46,452 nucleotides of DNA from Cyanobacteria bacterium REEB67 (GCA_018971775.1 JAGXAB010000052.1:1-46452); one strand, 5' to 3'; shown: positions 7,078 to 16,307, counted from the stretch's first letter. Numbers and translations are program-made. Notes: generated by a model from the letters alone, not told the origin.

Positions 7078-10000
7078 CTAGAACGAGAACAGATACTCGA
7101 GATCTTCCTGCGTGAGCGATTTGGCGACAGAATCATCGCCGCCGACGACAAGGTCAGCCAGCTCTTTTTTCTTCTTCTGCATGGCCAGGATTTTCTCTTC
7201 GACGGTGCCACGGGTAATAAGCTTGTAGTTGAATACATGTCTGGTCTGACCGATACGGTGCGCCCGGTCGGTGGCCTGGTTTTCTACAGCGGGGTTCCAC
7301 CAGGGGTCGTAATGGATAACGTAATCCGCGCCGGTCAAGTTGAGACCGGTGCCGCCCGCTTTCAAGCTAATCAGGAAGATCGGGATGGAAGGATCGGCGT
7401 TGAACTTGTCGACTTTTTCGAGACGCTGGTGGGCCGGTGTCTGACCATCGAGATATTCATAGTTGTAGCCGGCTTTTTCCAGATCTTTGCGCAGGATGGC
7501 GAGCATCGATGTAAATTGGCTAAATACCAATATACGGTGACCTTCATCGATGATATCAGCGATCATATTGACGAAGGCATCACGCTTGGCCGATTGCTGT
7601 GTGACAGGGCCTTCCATGTTTTTGAGCAGACTCGGGTCGCAGCAGACCTGACGCAGGCGCAACAGTGCATCGAGCACGGTGAGAGACATTTGCGGTCTGC
7701 GACTGGCTTTGGAGTTGTCACTGAAAACAGAGGCCCGACATTCGTCGAGAACTTTGAGATAGAGAGCGCGTTGTTCGTCATCGAGCTCGCAGAGCTGGAT
7801 GATATCGGTACGATCGGGCAGTTCGGTTTCGACCTGCGACTTGAGACGACGCAGGATAAATGGATGGACAACCTTACGCAGCTTCTGACCGGCGCCTTCG
7901 AGACCGAGCTCGATCGGACGCTCGTAGACTTCGGCAAAATCTTTGTGCGCGCCGAGGAACTCGGGCATCAAGAAATCGAAGAGGGACCAGAGTTCTTTCA
8001 GTCTGTTTTCCACCGGCGTACCGGATAGTGCCAGACGATGGAAAGCCTTGAGAGACTTGGCGGCAATCGCCCCGACCGATTCAGGGTTTTTGATATTCTG
8101 CGCTTCGTCTAAAATAAGAAACTCGAATTGCAGGTTTTTCAGCTGTTCGTAATCGCGGCGGATGATACCGTAGGTGGTGAAGATCAGTTGCGGCTTGGCG
8201 CCGCCTTCCTTGGAAAGCGTCTTCAAAAGCTCCTGGCGATCGCGGCCGAGGAAGAGGGCTGTTTTGAGAGTCGGTGTAAATTTTGCCGCTTCCGAAAGCC
8301 AGTTGTAGACGACCGATGTCGGAGCGACAACGAGAGTCGGCTTGCGATCGGCCTTGGCCTTGCCACTCGAATAATGCGACAGGAGCATTGTCAGAGTCTG
8401 GATGGTTTTACCCAAGCCCATGTCGTCGGCGAGAATTCCGGACAGGCCGTATTCGCGCAGGAAGCTCAACCAGTTGCAACCTTCTTTTTGATATTCGCGC
8501 AGATCGCCTTTGAATTCTTTCGGTACTTCAAAAGAAGCTTGTTCCTTGAAATTATGGATGCGATAGACAAATTCCTGGAAGCCTTTGTCGGCATCGACAT
8601 CAATTTCATGAGTTTCGAGCGCATGCAGGATGCTCAGTGCCTGATAGAGAGGGCGGGCACTGTCTTTGCTCTGGCCGATTGATTTGAGCAGAGTCAAAAG
8701 GGTCGTCGAAGGGATGCGCACATAGTCGCCTCCGGGAAGTTTCAAGAAATTACGGTTGCGGAAGAGACACTCGATCACCTGCGAGAAAGGCACTTCCTCG
8801 CCTTCCGTAAAGCACTGCAGATCGAATTCAAACTTGTAAGAATCTTTTTTCAGCGCCAGCTGAGCTTTGAGCTTCATAGGTTCTTTGCGCACGCGGTAAT
8901 TGACGAGCTCATCCCAACCGGTCGTATCCCAGTCGGCGGTCTGTTCGGAAGAAAGCTGGAAAAGCACTTCCATGGCTGGTTCTTCGATAAAGGAGAAACG
9001 ATCGGCGATGCTGCGAATTGGTTGCATGTTCGTCAGAAAGCGACGCACCGAGTTTTCGTTTTCCCACTGCCTCTCGACCCAGACACTCTGGCCGGATTCT
9101 GAAATGGTGCGGGTGAATTTTTCGGACTCGACGGCGCTGGTCTCATCGCGCGATTGCAGGACGAGCGAACCGTAGCGGAATCCAAGCGAAACTTCCAGGC
9201 TGGACGAATCGACTGTTGCTTTCTGGACGACGGCACTAGAGCCGGAATGAGAAGAGATGATATTGCTGGAATTGCTGCCGCCGGGCATCTTGCGCTCGGA
9301 CAATCTGATCACGACCTGGGGAGGCTCAGTGATGGCAACGGGGAACGGTGCGGTTGTTTCATCAAACAAAACCGGCATGCGCTTGAGCAAGACCGGCAAG
9401 TCGACGGACAAAAATTTCGGGACGACCTCGAGCTTGACAGTCATATGGCCGAAGCTGTCGAAGTACTGAAAGGAGCGGTGAATGGCGGAGAGATCGATTG
9501 GATAGAAAGTATCGTTGGAGAGTATCCAACTGGATGTACCCATGAAAAATACGGGATGGTCTACGGCCTCGCCTGCTTCGGTTATCCCTTCGAGGCGAAG
9601 CAGGAGCTCGCCGCTTTCGGTTTCGGATAGCACCGCCCGTGGTTTCAATGATTCACTGCTGAATTTGATCGCATTGCCGTTGCTCGTATTGAGCAGTTTG
9701 CAAGAAAGGCTCAGATGCCCGATGACGATGCCCTCTTCGCCACGCGGTATGCGGTGGCCGCCGGCCATGCCCTTGGTGGTCTGGGGCTGGGAAGTGAGAT
9801 ATTTAGTGAGGCGATAGATGCGCGAGTCCGGCTCAAGCGTCGGTAAAATCGCCGGCGGTACTTTTAAAATGTTGACTTTGCCGTGGGGCTCGTCCGGTAC
9901 GACACCGACAATCATCGCCAGTGGTTTTTCCAGGACGAGTAAACCCAGCTCGAAATTGCTGTCATCGGCGACCATGCCTTCTTCGCGCGGATCATCGAGC

Positions 10001-10389
10001 AGCTCTTTAGCCTTCGGTACTTTTTCCTGCGGCCCTTCCTTGCGTTGCTCCGGCTCGGCCAGGTCAAAACGGGCACCCGGATTGTGGCGATTGATATGAG
10101 TGAGGAGAACGGCCACCGAATGCTTGCAGACTTCCTCGAAATAAGGACAACTGCATTCGGCCTTGAAAATTTCAGGAGAATCGATCGTAACCACAATTTT
10201 ATAAGGCTGCGGTTCCGAGCCGATGACAAGTGCTTCTATGTTGCCGGCACTTTCATCTTCATTATATTTGAGGACTTTTTTACGGCGATAATACTGGACA
10301 CCGCGCCGATAGACGGGTTCGCTGCTTGCCTCCTGGACGGCATTGAGCGAGAGTGCCAATTTTTTGCCAGAGCCCGATATCTGCTTCAT
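7078..10389 (-). CDS. SWIM-zinc-finger SNF2-family DNA translocase/helicase
   Basis: A 1103-residue protein. The N-terminus has a SWIM zinc finger, Cys79-x-Cys81-x6-Cys88-x-His90, expected to bind DNA or protein. A long central region (~100-600) has no obvious motifs and probably corresponds to the bacterial SNF2-associated domain. The motor starts at ~630: motif I DDMGLGKT near 658, motif II DEAQ near 760, SGTPVENRLKELW, and in the second RecA lobe FSQFTSMLAILRKDLE, LISLKAGGTGLNLT and the final DRAHRIGQTR box. All SNF2 motifs are intact. Such RapA/HepA-like proteins remodel protein-DNA complexes or recycle RNA polymerase. No operon partner is apparent. The ATG at 10389 has no strong ribosome site. 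Confidence 0.92.
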   Translation of the reverse strand: MKQISGSGKKLALSLNAVQEASSEPVYRRGVQYYRRKKVLKYNEDESAGNIEALVIGSEPQPYKIVVTIDSPEIFKAECSCPYFEEVCKHSVAVLLTHINRHNPGARFDLAEPEQRKEGPQEKVPKAKELLDDPREEGMVADDSNFELGLLVLEKPLAMIVGVVPDEPHGKVNILKVPPAILPTLEPDSRIYRLTKYLTSQPQTTKGMAGGHRIPRGEEGIVIGHLSLSCKLLNTSNGNAIKFSSESLKPRAVLSETESGELLLRLEGITEAGEAVDHPVFFMGTSSWILSNDTFYPIDLSAIHRSFQYFDSFGHMTVKLEVVPKFLSVDLPVLLKRMPVLFDETTAPFPVAITEPPQVVIRLSERKMPGGSNSSNIISSHSGSSAVVQKATVDSSSLEVSLGFRYGSLVLQSRDETSAVESEKFTRTISESGQSVWVERQWENENSVRRFLTNMQPIRSIADRFSFIEEPAMEVLFQLSSEQTADWDTTGWDELVNYRVRKEPMKLKAQLALKKDSYKFEFDLQCFTEGEEVPFSQVIECLFRNRNFLKLPGGDYVRIPSTTLLTLLKSIGQSKDSARPLYQALSILHALETHEIDVDADKGFQEFVYRIHNFKEQASFEVPKEFKGDLREYQKEGCNWLSFLREYGLSGILADDMGLGKTIQTLTMLLSHYSSGKAKADRKPTLVVAPTSVVYNWLSEAAKFTPTLKTALFLGRDRQELLKTLSKEGGAKPQLIFTTYGIIRRDYEQLKNLQFEFLILDEAQNIKNPESVGAIAAKSLKAFHRLALSGTPVENRLKELWSLFDFLMPEFLGAHKDFAEVYERPIELGLEGAGQKLRKVVHPFILRRLKSQVETELPDRTDIIQLCELDDEQRALYLKVLDECRASVFSDNSKASRRPQMSLTVLDALLRLRQVCCDPSLLKNMEGPVTQQSAKRDAFVNMIADIIDEGHRILVFSQFTSMLAILRKDLEKAGYNYEYLDGQTPAHQRLEKVDKFNADPSIPIFLISLKAGGTGLNLTGADYVIHYDPWWNPAVENQATDRAHRIGQTRHVFNYKLITRGTVEEKILAMQKKKKELADLVVGGDDSVAKSLTQEDLEYLFSF

Positions 10390-10588
10390 GCAAAGTTAGC
10401 CTTACTAGGGCATCGTTACCGTCGTTGTTGTTGACGGGCGTTAGCCAGATAATTTTCACCGACCGCAGACGAGCGGTAAGAGATGGCTTCCCTAAGTGGA
10501 AGCCTGACTAACTCAACAAGCTTAGCACGTCTTCCGCCAGACGTTGCAAATAAAGGCAATGACCTCGCCAGTCCGGGCCTCCGGCAGC

Positions 10589-11956
10589 TTAGCTTGGTCT
10601 CATGTCCAGGATATCGGAGCCGTTCATGCTACTGGTCATAGCTCCGTTTCCGGTACCGGCGCTCATGCCGGCGGTGACCGAATCATCGCTGACATAGCCG
10701 ACGTTGCCTGGATTACCGGGAGCGCCGCCGCCAATCCTCTGCGCACGGACAAAGGCTGTTTCGACAATGCGCTTCATTTCGACCTGTCGTTCTTCCAGGG
10801 CATTGCAATAATCATGGAGAATATCGGCCTGGGAGCGCAATGCATTAGCGTTTTCAGACAGGTCGGGGATCAAGGTTTCGATTTCTTCCAAAATCGTACT
10901 GGGCGGGCTCGATACGGGCCGGATCCGCACATGCGAATTGCTCGGCTTGCTGAGCGCTTCGTTGAAAATCGGCGCCCCCTGCTCATTGAAGCCGACAACA
11001 CCAAAGTTGCCATTTTCACCCGGAGCAAAGTGGGCCAGACCGCTCTGAGCGCCGGCTGCCGTCTGGGAGGCTTGCTGAGCCATGGCCCCGGCCAGAGCGT
11101 CACGCAATTTTTCGAGCGAGTTCTTCAGCCCGATGGCGCGCTTGTAGGCCTGATCAGCCTCACGCTCCAGCCAGACCTTGCGAGCTTTTTGTGTGGCCAA
11201 CTCATTATTGAGGTGGTCGAGGGCTTTTTTGCGGATCTCGAGCTCACGGCGGACAAAATCCAGCTCTCTTTGCTTCAGCTCGAGGCCGCGGCGGCGGAGG
11301 AAAATCAGCAAGAGAGTAACGGTGGCAAAACTCAAGACGGTGATCGAGATATAGAAGTAGCCGCGCTTGGCTCCAGAAATCTCGGTCATATTAGAGAAGA
11401 GGAAATTGGCAATATCGGAGTTAAATGACGGGGGCACATCGCGTACATAGTAGAGGCGGCCGAGCACTTTCGAACGGATCGGGCGGTTGGCGACTGTAGC
11501 TTTTAGCGAGCGGGGCGATTCGTGGACAAAAAGCGGTGCCAGCTGCGGCGGATCTGTAATCAGATCAAAGGGTTCGCTTTCTTCAGCCAGACCCTCGCGA
11601 GTCAAGCGATCGCGCCAGGAGCCGTTGTGATAAGACTTTTCGGTCTTATAGACGATATTGTCGCCGCTGGCATCGGTCAAGACCAGGCCAAAAAGCCCAT
11701 AACTCGAATCCAGAGCCTGCTGGACCAGGTCATCGCGGCCGGCCAGAATAAGCGCCGAGAGGGTGACCGGCATAGTGTGGTGGAGAATATTGAAATCGGT
11801 GGTCTGCACCTTGCGAATGGTGCCATTCCAATAGGACTCATAATGCGTTTGACAGAGAAAGAGCCAGAGGCTGAGCGCACAGCAAAAGACAAAAGGCACG
11901 ACGAAGCGGATGCGCAACGAGAGTACAAATTTATCGATAGCCGGCTGGTTAAACAA
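10589..11956 (-). CDS. sensor-like membrane protein with coiled coil and no output domain
   Basis: 455 residues from a TTG start. There are two membrane helices at ~18-35 and ~200-221, enclosing a ~160-residue outer domain that looks like a periplasmic sensing domain (LVQQALDSSYGLFGLVLTDASGDNIVYK resembles the beta-sheet of Cache-type sensors). A strongly charged coiled coil follows (~225-300), then a low-complexity Ala/Gly/Gln stretch, a second helical region (~345-400) and a Gly/Met-rich tail. No kinase, GGDEF, HAMP or methyl-accepting motif is visible. The architecture matches a receptor whose effector is a separate protein. I do not recognise a named family; the membrane topology is the firm part. 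Confidence 0.65.
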   Translation of the reverse strand: MFNQPAIDKFVLSLRIRFVVPFVFCCALSLWLFLCQTHYESYWNGTIRKVQTTDFNILHHTMPVTLSALILAGRDDLVQQALDSSYGLFGLVLTDASGDNIVYKTEKSYHNGSWRDRLTREGLAEESEPFDLITDPPQLAPLFVHESPRSLKATVANRPIRSKVLGRLYYVRDVPPSFNSDIANFLFSNMTEISGAKRGYFYISITVLSFATVTLLLIFLRRRGLELKQRELDFVRRELEIRKKALDHLNNELATQKARKVWLEREADQAYKRAIGLKNSLEKLRDALAGAMAQQASQTAAGAQSGLAHFAPGENGNFGVVGFNEQGAPIFNEALSKPSNSHVRIRPVSSPPSTILEEIETLIPDLSENANALRSQADILHDYCNALEERQVEMKRIVETAFVRAQRIGGGAPGNPGNVGYVSDDSVTAGMSAGTGNGAMTSSMNGSDILDMRPS

Positions 11957-12119
11957 AACCTTTCTGCTGCCTCCGAGTTTAACGGGAGTCTACAGGCAAG
12001 GCGCATACCTGTATATACGGGTTTCCCCCCGACCGGGTTAAATGCGGGAGAAAGGCTACAAATTGTAAGCTGTAATACAAAAAATCAAATTTTCGAAAAA
12101 GAGGTTTATAGGTCACCCA

Positions 12120-12290
12120 TCCCTGGGTAAGTAAACTTCGTAGACAAAGCTCGAACGGAGGAATCAGTTAGAGCACTATCAGCCAAAACTGAAAGTCTAC
12201 TTCCTACCCTTCGGGGCAAAATCCACCACTAGGTGGCTGCATATCTGATGATATGGTATTGAGCCGGACGCTTGTCGTCCGGCTTTTTCT
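12120..12290 (+). ncRNA. candidate structured RNA with intrinsic terminator
   Basis: Between divergent genes lies a ~170-base segment in which nearly every part pairs: GGGTA (12125-12129) with TACCC (12205-12209), GTAGAC (12140-12145) with GTCTAC (12195-12200), TCAGTT (12064 bases further in, at 12164-12169) with AACTGA (12187-12192); then hairpins CCACC/GGTGG (12223-12236) and CATATC/GATATG (12240-12255); then a terminator. An ACCC at 12115-12118 could pair with the same GGGT and compete with the outer helix, which would make a switch. It does not match the riboswitch or 6S/SRP/RNase P motifs I know. The next gene starts 275 bases later, so a free small RNA is likelier than a leader. Confidence 0.45.
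12263..12290 (+). terminator. intrinsic terminator
   Basis: GCCGGACG (12263-12270), loop CTTGT, CGTCCGGC (12276-12283), then five T. A perfect eight-base GC-rich stem with a T-run only on the plus strand; it ends the candidate RNA. Confidence 0.85.
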
Positions 12291-12293
12291 TGG

Positions 12294-12564
12294 GAGCACA
12301 GCAAAAATTTATTGTCGAACGCCGGCGGCAGACCGCACCACAGGCGATACCAAATCAAACTGTCGCAGCCGCGATCGCAGAAGGTCCAAAAAAGTTGCCG
12401 AAATTTTGTCCGTCAAGACCTATTAAATAAGTCTTGTTCCGGGGAAAGATAAACTATGTCCGCCCAGGCAAATGGAAATTTTTCCCGGTCACTTTTTGCC
12501 AAGGAAAATTTAGTCAGATACGATAAAATCACTCTTAATAGCCAGTCTGATTGGAAATATTGAC
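12294..12564. other. intergenic region before the MshEN-repeat gene
   Basis: No coding sequence is visible in the rest of the 608-base gap between 11957 and 12564. It contains an inverted repeat CAAGAC/GTCTTG (12414-12419 and 12431-12436) around an AT-rich centre, and an AT-rich stretch around 12510-12535 with a GATAAAAT element that could be the -10 box of the downstream gene. No convincing -35 box pairs with it. Confidence 0.4.
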
Positions 12565-14163
12565 ATGTCCTCGTCCAGCTCACCCACGCAACCCGAACAA
12601 AATGGCAACCCCGGGGCGGCCGATAGCCGGCCCCAAAGCGGCTCGACAGTCAAACTGGGAGACCTCCTCACGGGCGCCGGCCTGCTCAAATCCGATGATT
12701 TGCGCCAGGCGATGATGATCGCCAAGTCTCAGGGCTTGCCGGTCGGGCGCGTCTTGATTATGTCCGGTTACATGCAGGAAGGGCACCTGCAGGGTGCAGT
12801 CCAGGCTCAGTCGATGCTCAAAGACGGCCTGATCGACCTGGAAACTGCGCTCGGCGGACTGCGCGTCATATCCAAAAGCGAAATTTCACTGGATGAAGCT
12901 TTGAGTAAAATGGGCTACGCCCAGACCTCCAATCAGGTCACCAACAAACTCGGTGAAATACTTCTCGAATCGGGGCTGGTAGACAAGCAGCAGCTCGAGG
13001 CAGCCCTGGCCCATGGTCAGACATCCGGCCTGCCGCTCGGCCGCGTCCTCGTCGTCACCGGCGCAGTCAGCGAACAGCTACTATCATCGGCATTGAATGC
13101 CCAGATTTTGATACGTGACAAGCGTGTCACGCGCGAACAGGCCATCCAGAGCTTGCGCGCCGCTAAAGACAGACAAGTACCGATCGAAGAAGCCTTAGCT
13201 GAAACCGGAGTGGCAATGCTTTCAGCCGAAAGCGTGCGCCTTGGTGAATTGCTCGTCATGGCCAAGTTGCTCGACGAACAAAAATTGATGCAAGCCGTCG
13301 AACTCGGCTTGATCAACGAACAACCGATCGGTCAGGTACTCGTTCAAAACAGCATGGTCAGCGAGGCCGTCCTCCAGACGGCACTCCAGATCCAGCAGCT
13401 GGTCAGCTCCGGCAAGTTGCGCAAACATAATAGCGGCCTCGTCCTCGAGCTCTGCCACAAAGAAAATCTCAGCCTTGAACAGTCAATGGAGCGCGTCCAA
13501 CCGCCGGCCGCCGCACAACCCGCCAGCAACACCAGCAACATACCGCTCTATCAATTTTTACAGCTCGCCGGCGTCATCGGTGCCAAAGACATCGAAGACG
13601 CTCTCAAGGTCGGTTCTCGCGATTCTAATCTGATGGGCCAGATGCTTTTGCTGACCGGGGCCATCGACAACGATTTGTTGACTGTAGCCCTCAAATGCTC
13701 GGACCTGCTCCGCCAGGGCGTGCTCAAAACCGAACAAGCCGTGATCGCCCTTGGCATTTGCGCCAAAAGCCATGTCTCAGTCGACGAAGCATTTCGTCAA
13801 TTGGGCTGGAGTCAGACTCTGCTTACCAATCCTTCTTTTTCACCCGTGCAGACCCTTGTGCTGCCCGCGCAGACTGCCCCGCAAGCCGCCACCCCCGAAC
13901 AGCCAGCGGCCCAACCGGCTCCAACAAAAGCAACTCAAACAGCTTTTCATCTACCGGCCATGGTCGCGCCGCAGCTCTCTACCGGCAACACTTCACCGAC
14001 CGCGACCGATATGGAAATGACAATGCCGCCCGGCGCCGAAAAGCCGTTAGCTGACAACAAGCCGACCAGCACCGGTGAATCTGAAGTGATCAAAAAAGAC
14101 GGTGAAGGCAAAGAAGGCAAGCCATCTTCGGCAAAGAAGCGCCTTGCTGATTTGATCCCCTGA
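12565..14163 (+). CDS. protein of four tandem MshEN-like repeats
   Basis: 532 residues with a repeat of about 98 residues starting near 30, 128, 225 and 327. Each copy begins with a LGDLLTGAGLLKSDDLRQAM-like helix pair and then PxGRVLxxxGxxxxxxLxxAL. This is the pattern of the GspE/MshE N-terminal domain (T2SSE_N, MshEN), in which an LGxxLxxxGxL motif repeated twice binds cyclic di-GMP. The fourth copy is the most diverged (PLYQFLQLAGVI). Residues ~420-532 are a disordered Pro/Ala/Thr-rich then Lys-rich tail. There is no ATPase domain, signal peptide or membrane helix, so it is likely a cytoplasmic adaptor or sensor. c-di-GMP binding is inferred from motif likeness only. The ATG has no clear ribosome site. 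Confidence 0.7.
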   Translation: MSSSSSPTQPEQNGNPGAADSRPQSGSTVKLGDLLTGAGLLKSDDLRQAMMIAKSQGLPVGRVLIMSGYMQEGHLQGAVQAQSMLKDGLIDLETALGGLRVISKSEISLDEALSKMGYAQTSNQVTNKLGEILLESGLVDKQQLEAALAHGQTSGLPLGRVLVVTGAVSEQLLSSALNAQILIRDKRVTREQAIQSLRAAKDRQVPIEEALAETGVAMLSAESVRLGELLVMAKLLDEQKLMQAVELGLINEQPIGQVLVQNSMVSEAVLQTALQIQQLVSSGKLRKHNSGLVLELCHKENLSLEQSMERVQPPAAAQPASNTSNIPLYQFLQLAGVIGAKDIEDALKVGSRDSNLMGQMLLLTGAIDNDLLTVALKCSDLLRQGVLKTEQAVIALGICAKSHVSVDEAFRQLGWSQTLLTNPSFSPVQTLVLPAQTAPQAATPEQPAAQPAPTKATQTAFHLPAMVAPQLSTGNTSPTATDMEMTMPPGAEKPLADNKPTSTGESEVIKKDGEGKEGKPSSAKKRLADLIP

Positions 14164-14295
14164 TCAAACAAAAAAAAACATTTCCCCTCAAAAAATTTCA
14201 GCGAGCAAAGACACCATATGCGGTGCCTGGATTAAAAATATTCATTGCGCAATTTCAGAATTTATGTGGGAACGATCATCTTGAAATTTGATCTA

Positions 14296-14304
14296 TGGTA
14301 TGAA
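14296..14304 (+). promoter_or_regulatory. possible extended -10 promoter of the dismutase gene
   Basis: TG-G-TATGAA at 14296-14304 fits an extended -10 element about 60 bases before the start; no -35 hexamer lies at the right distance. A GGAG ribosome site follows near 14349. Confidence 0.35.
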
Positions 14305-14362
14305 TAGCCATTAAGATCCGCACCCAGACTGCATACTGTGTTGCATAGGAGAATTCACCTCA

Positions 14363-14977
14363 ATGACGCTTCAACAAAAGATTTCCTACAAACCCTACGT
14401 AGAGAAAGATTTCAAGCACCTCACCGGCCTCAACGGCATTTCCGACAAGACAATGGAAATCCACCTCAAGCTGTACGCCGGCTATGTGCTCAACACCAAC
14501 AAACTCAATGAGAAAGTCATCGAGTTGACAGAAGCCGGCAAAAGCGGCACCCCCGAATATTCAGAACTGAAGCGTCGCTACGGTTTCGAATACAACGGCA
14601 TGAGATTGCACGAATACTATTTCGGCATCCTCAAGCCGGGCGGTTCCGAACTGAAAGAGTCGAGCGCACTCGGCAAATTGATTACAGAAAACTACAGCTC
14701 GATCGAAGTCTGGAAAAATGACTTCTTCAAGGTCGGCGCCATGCGCGGAGTGGGCTGGGCTGTTATGTTCCAGGACCCCTTCACCAAACAGTTGACCAAT
14801 AACTGGATCAATCTGCACGAAGACGGCAACATTGCCGGTTTTGCACCGATCCTGGTAATGGATGCCTGGGAGCATGCCTTCTTGCTCGATTATGTACCTG
14901 CCGATCGCCCGAAATACATCGAGGCCTTCTTTAGCAACATCGATTGGGCAAAAGTCGAAGCCAACCTGCTCAAATAA
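14363..14977 (+). CDS. Fe/Mn-type superoxide dismutase
   Basis: 204 residues, the usual length. It converts superoxide to oxygen and hydrogen peroxide in the cytoplasm (no signal peptide). The four metal ligands are visible: His34 (MEIHLKLY), His83 (GMRLHEYYF), Asp167 and His171 in the signature DAWEHAF. The sequence around the ligands (for example MEIHLKLYAGYV and NLHEDGNIAGFAPILVMD) departs from the classic enterobacterial enzymes, so iron, manganese or cambialistic use cannot be decided by eye. A GGAG ribosome site lies 9-10 bases before the ATG, and the gene ends in its own terminator, so it is monocistronic. The redox-related selenoprotein lies 1.3 kb downstream. Confidence 0.92.
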   Translation: MTLQQKISYKPYVEKDFKHLTGLNGISDKTMEIHLKLYAGYVLNTNKLNEKVIELTEAGKSGTPEYSELKRRYGFEYNGMRLHEYYFGILKPGGSELKESSALGKLITENYSSIEVWKNDFFKVGAMRGVGWAVMFQDPFTKQLTNNWINLHEDGNIAGFAPILVMDAWEHAFLLDYVPADRPKYIEAFFSNIDWAKVEANLLK

Positions 14978-15021
14978 TCGCCCAGCTTGTCGGCTTAGAG
15001 AGCAATTCGCAAAAGCAAAAT

Positions 15022-15052
15022 GGCGGGCGGCAGAAATGCTTCCCGCCTTTTT
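15022..15052 (+). terminator. intrinsic terminator of the superoxide dismutase gene
   Basis: GGCGGG (15022-15027) pairs with CCCGCC (15042-15047) across a 14-base loop and is followed by five T. Confidence 0.8.
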
Positions 15053-15209
15053 CTTCAAGAGCCCCGGCAAAAGCCCGACAACCTGTGACGGCAAAAAAAT
15101 CCATTTGTGGCTTACAAAGAATTCAAGACACAAAATAGAGAAAAGCCGCACAAGCCCCCTTGGAAACGCTAAAATTAGCTCTCGAACTCAAATATGGCGT
15201 GTAGAAGCG

Positions 15210-16298
15210 ATGAACAAAGTAATCAGCGAAAGTCCTGAGCAACAGTTTGCCCCCAGCCACTTCGAGCCCCGTATTGAAGGCGAGGCCTTCGTCAGCGATC
15301 GGCCGCGAGACTTAAGCGCATTCGATGACGACGACGAATCGGGAAACGCCTTCCCCGAAGATAGCTGGTCTTATGAAACACCCAGACCCTGGCTCTCGGT
15401 CGACGAAGCAGGTCTGATGCTGGGCCGTTCGGCGCGCGGTGTCGAGCGTTCGATCATCGGCCGTTGGGGCAACAAACTGCCAGAAGGCTGGCAGGCCAGG
15501 CGGGTTCGCATCGACGGTCAAGATGAATGGCGGATCATTCCGCCGCCCGGTTTTCGCATCAAACATTCAAAAAAAGTAGATCCCTCGACTAAAGCCGCTC
15601 TCATTAAGGAAGAGGAAGTTTCGCAGGAGCAGGTCAAAGAGCACCTAAGGCAGGAGCTCGAGCTACTGCGCGAAGAAAAAGATCAACACTCGGCAACCGA
15701 AGTGCTTGCCGGCGACAACACGGCCACAAAAACAGCGGCCTCAGATCACCAGTCATCACGTTATAAGGACTTTTTGCAAGGGGACAAGAACGTGGCCACC
15801 AGTACCGCGCCAAATGCTACGAGCAACGCGCACTCGACCAGCACAAACAACGGCCATTCAGCAAACAGCGAGTCCGGCGGTGGTTTTTCTCTGGAAAAGC
15901 TCTTTCAATCAGCCAGCCAGATCGCCCAAAAAGAGCTGGCTTCCCTGGGTATCAATGTCAAAAATCAGTTGATCGCCGAAAATCAGATGCACTCCAGTGC
16001 ACTGGACGTCGAACATACAATCGTCATCGACCGCTCGGATGAAGTGGAAAAGCTGCTGCGCGAGCTGGCTAATGTCCAGAAGGAACTGTCGGAAGAGCGC
16101 CGGCTGCACATGGAAGACATGCGCCTGATCAGCCAGATGCAAAATAATATGCGCCTGCTGGAAGTAAACGCCACTCAGACAGCTGAATTAAAAGAAGATT
16201 TGAAACTGGCTCAGCAGTTGCTGAGCGAACACAAGAAGCGGTACCAGAGCTATATCGCTCTGCCCTGGTGGAAAAAAATATTTAAGAGTCAACCCTGA
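15210..16298 (+). CDS. coiled-coil protein with an HTH-like N-terminal domain
   Basis: The frame is open far upstream into the dismutase gene, but the ATG at 15210 gives a sensible 362-residue protein and follows the terminator of the previous gene. An acidic leader (DDDDE around residue 34) precedes a compact domain at ~50-115 (WLSVDEAGLMLGRSARGVER ... WRIIPPPGF) that looks like a MerR/excisionase-style winged helix. A charged helix, a Ser/Thr/Asn-rich linker (~165-215) and a long coiled coil (~270-350) follow. The C-terminus ends in an aromatic-basic tail, LPWWKKIFK. I do not recognise a family. The selenoprotein gene begins nine bases after the stop, and the TGA stop here shows that TGA terminates in this genome. 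Confidence 0.65.
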   Translation: MNKVISESPEQQFAPSHFEPRIEGEAFVSDRPRDLSAFDDDDESGNAFPEDSWSYETPRPWLSVDEAGLMLGRSARGVERSIIGRWGNKLPEGWQARRVRIDGQDEWRIIPPPGFRIKHSKKVDPSTKAALIKEEEVSQEQVKEHLRQELELLREEKDQHSATEVLAGDNTATKTAASDHQSSRYKDFLQGDKNVATSTAPNATSNAHSTSTNNGHSANSESGGGFSLEKLFQSASQIAQKELASLGINVKNQLIAENQMHSSALDVEHTIVIDRSDEVEKLLRELANVQKELSEERRLHMEDMRLISQMQNNMRLLEVNATQTAELKEDLKLAQQLLSEHKKRYQSYIALPWWKKIFKSQP

Positions 16299-16307
16299 GG
16301 TAATCCA

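Noticed and set aside
10484..10503. GGCTTCC/GGAAGCC hairpin between the SNF2 gene and the sensor-like gene
   Set aside because: A good stem but without a T-run on either strand, so not callable as a terminator; left unassigned.
12205..12222. CTTCGGGGCA resembling the start of the FMN riboswitch
   Set aside because: None of the other conserved FMN-element blocks follow, and the downstream gene is unrelated to riboflavin.
8236..12377. Three GCGATCGC octamers (near 8237, 11606 and 12370), the HIP1 palindrome of Cyanobacteria
   Set aside because: About one is expected by chance in a window of this size and composition; three is a weak excess and they lie partly in coding sequence. Not usable as evidence of lineage.
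14862..15209. A longer N-terminus for the coiled-coil protein, reaching into the dismutase gene
   Set aside because: It would cross the dismutase stop and the terminator at 15022-15052; the ATG at 15210 is the sensible start.
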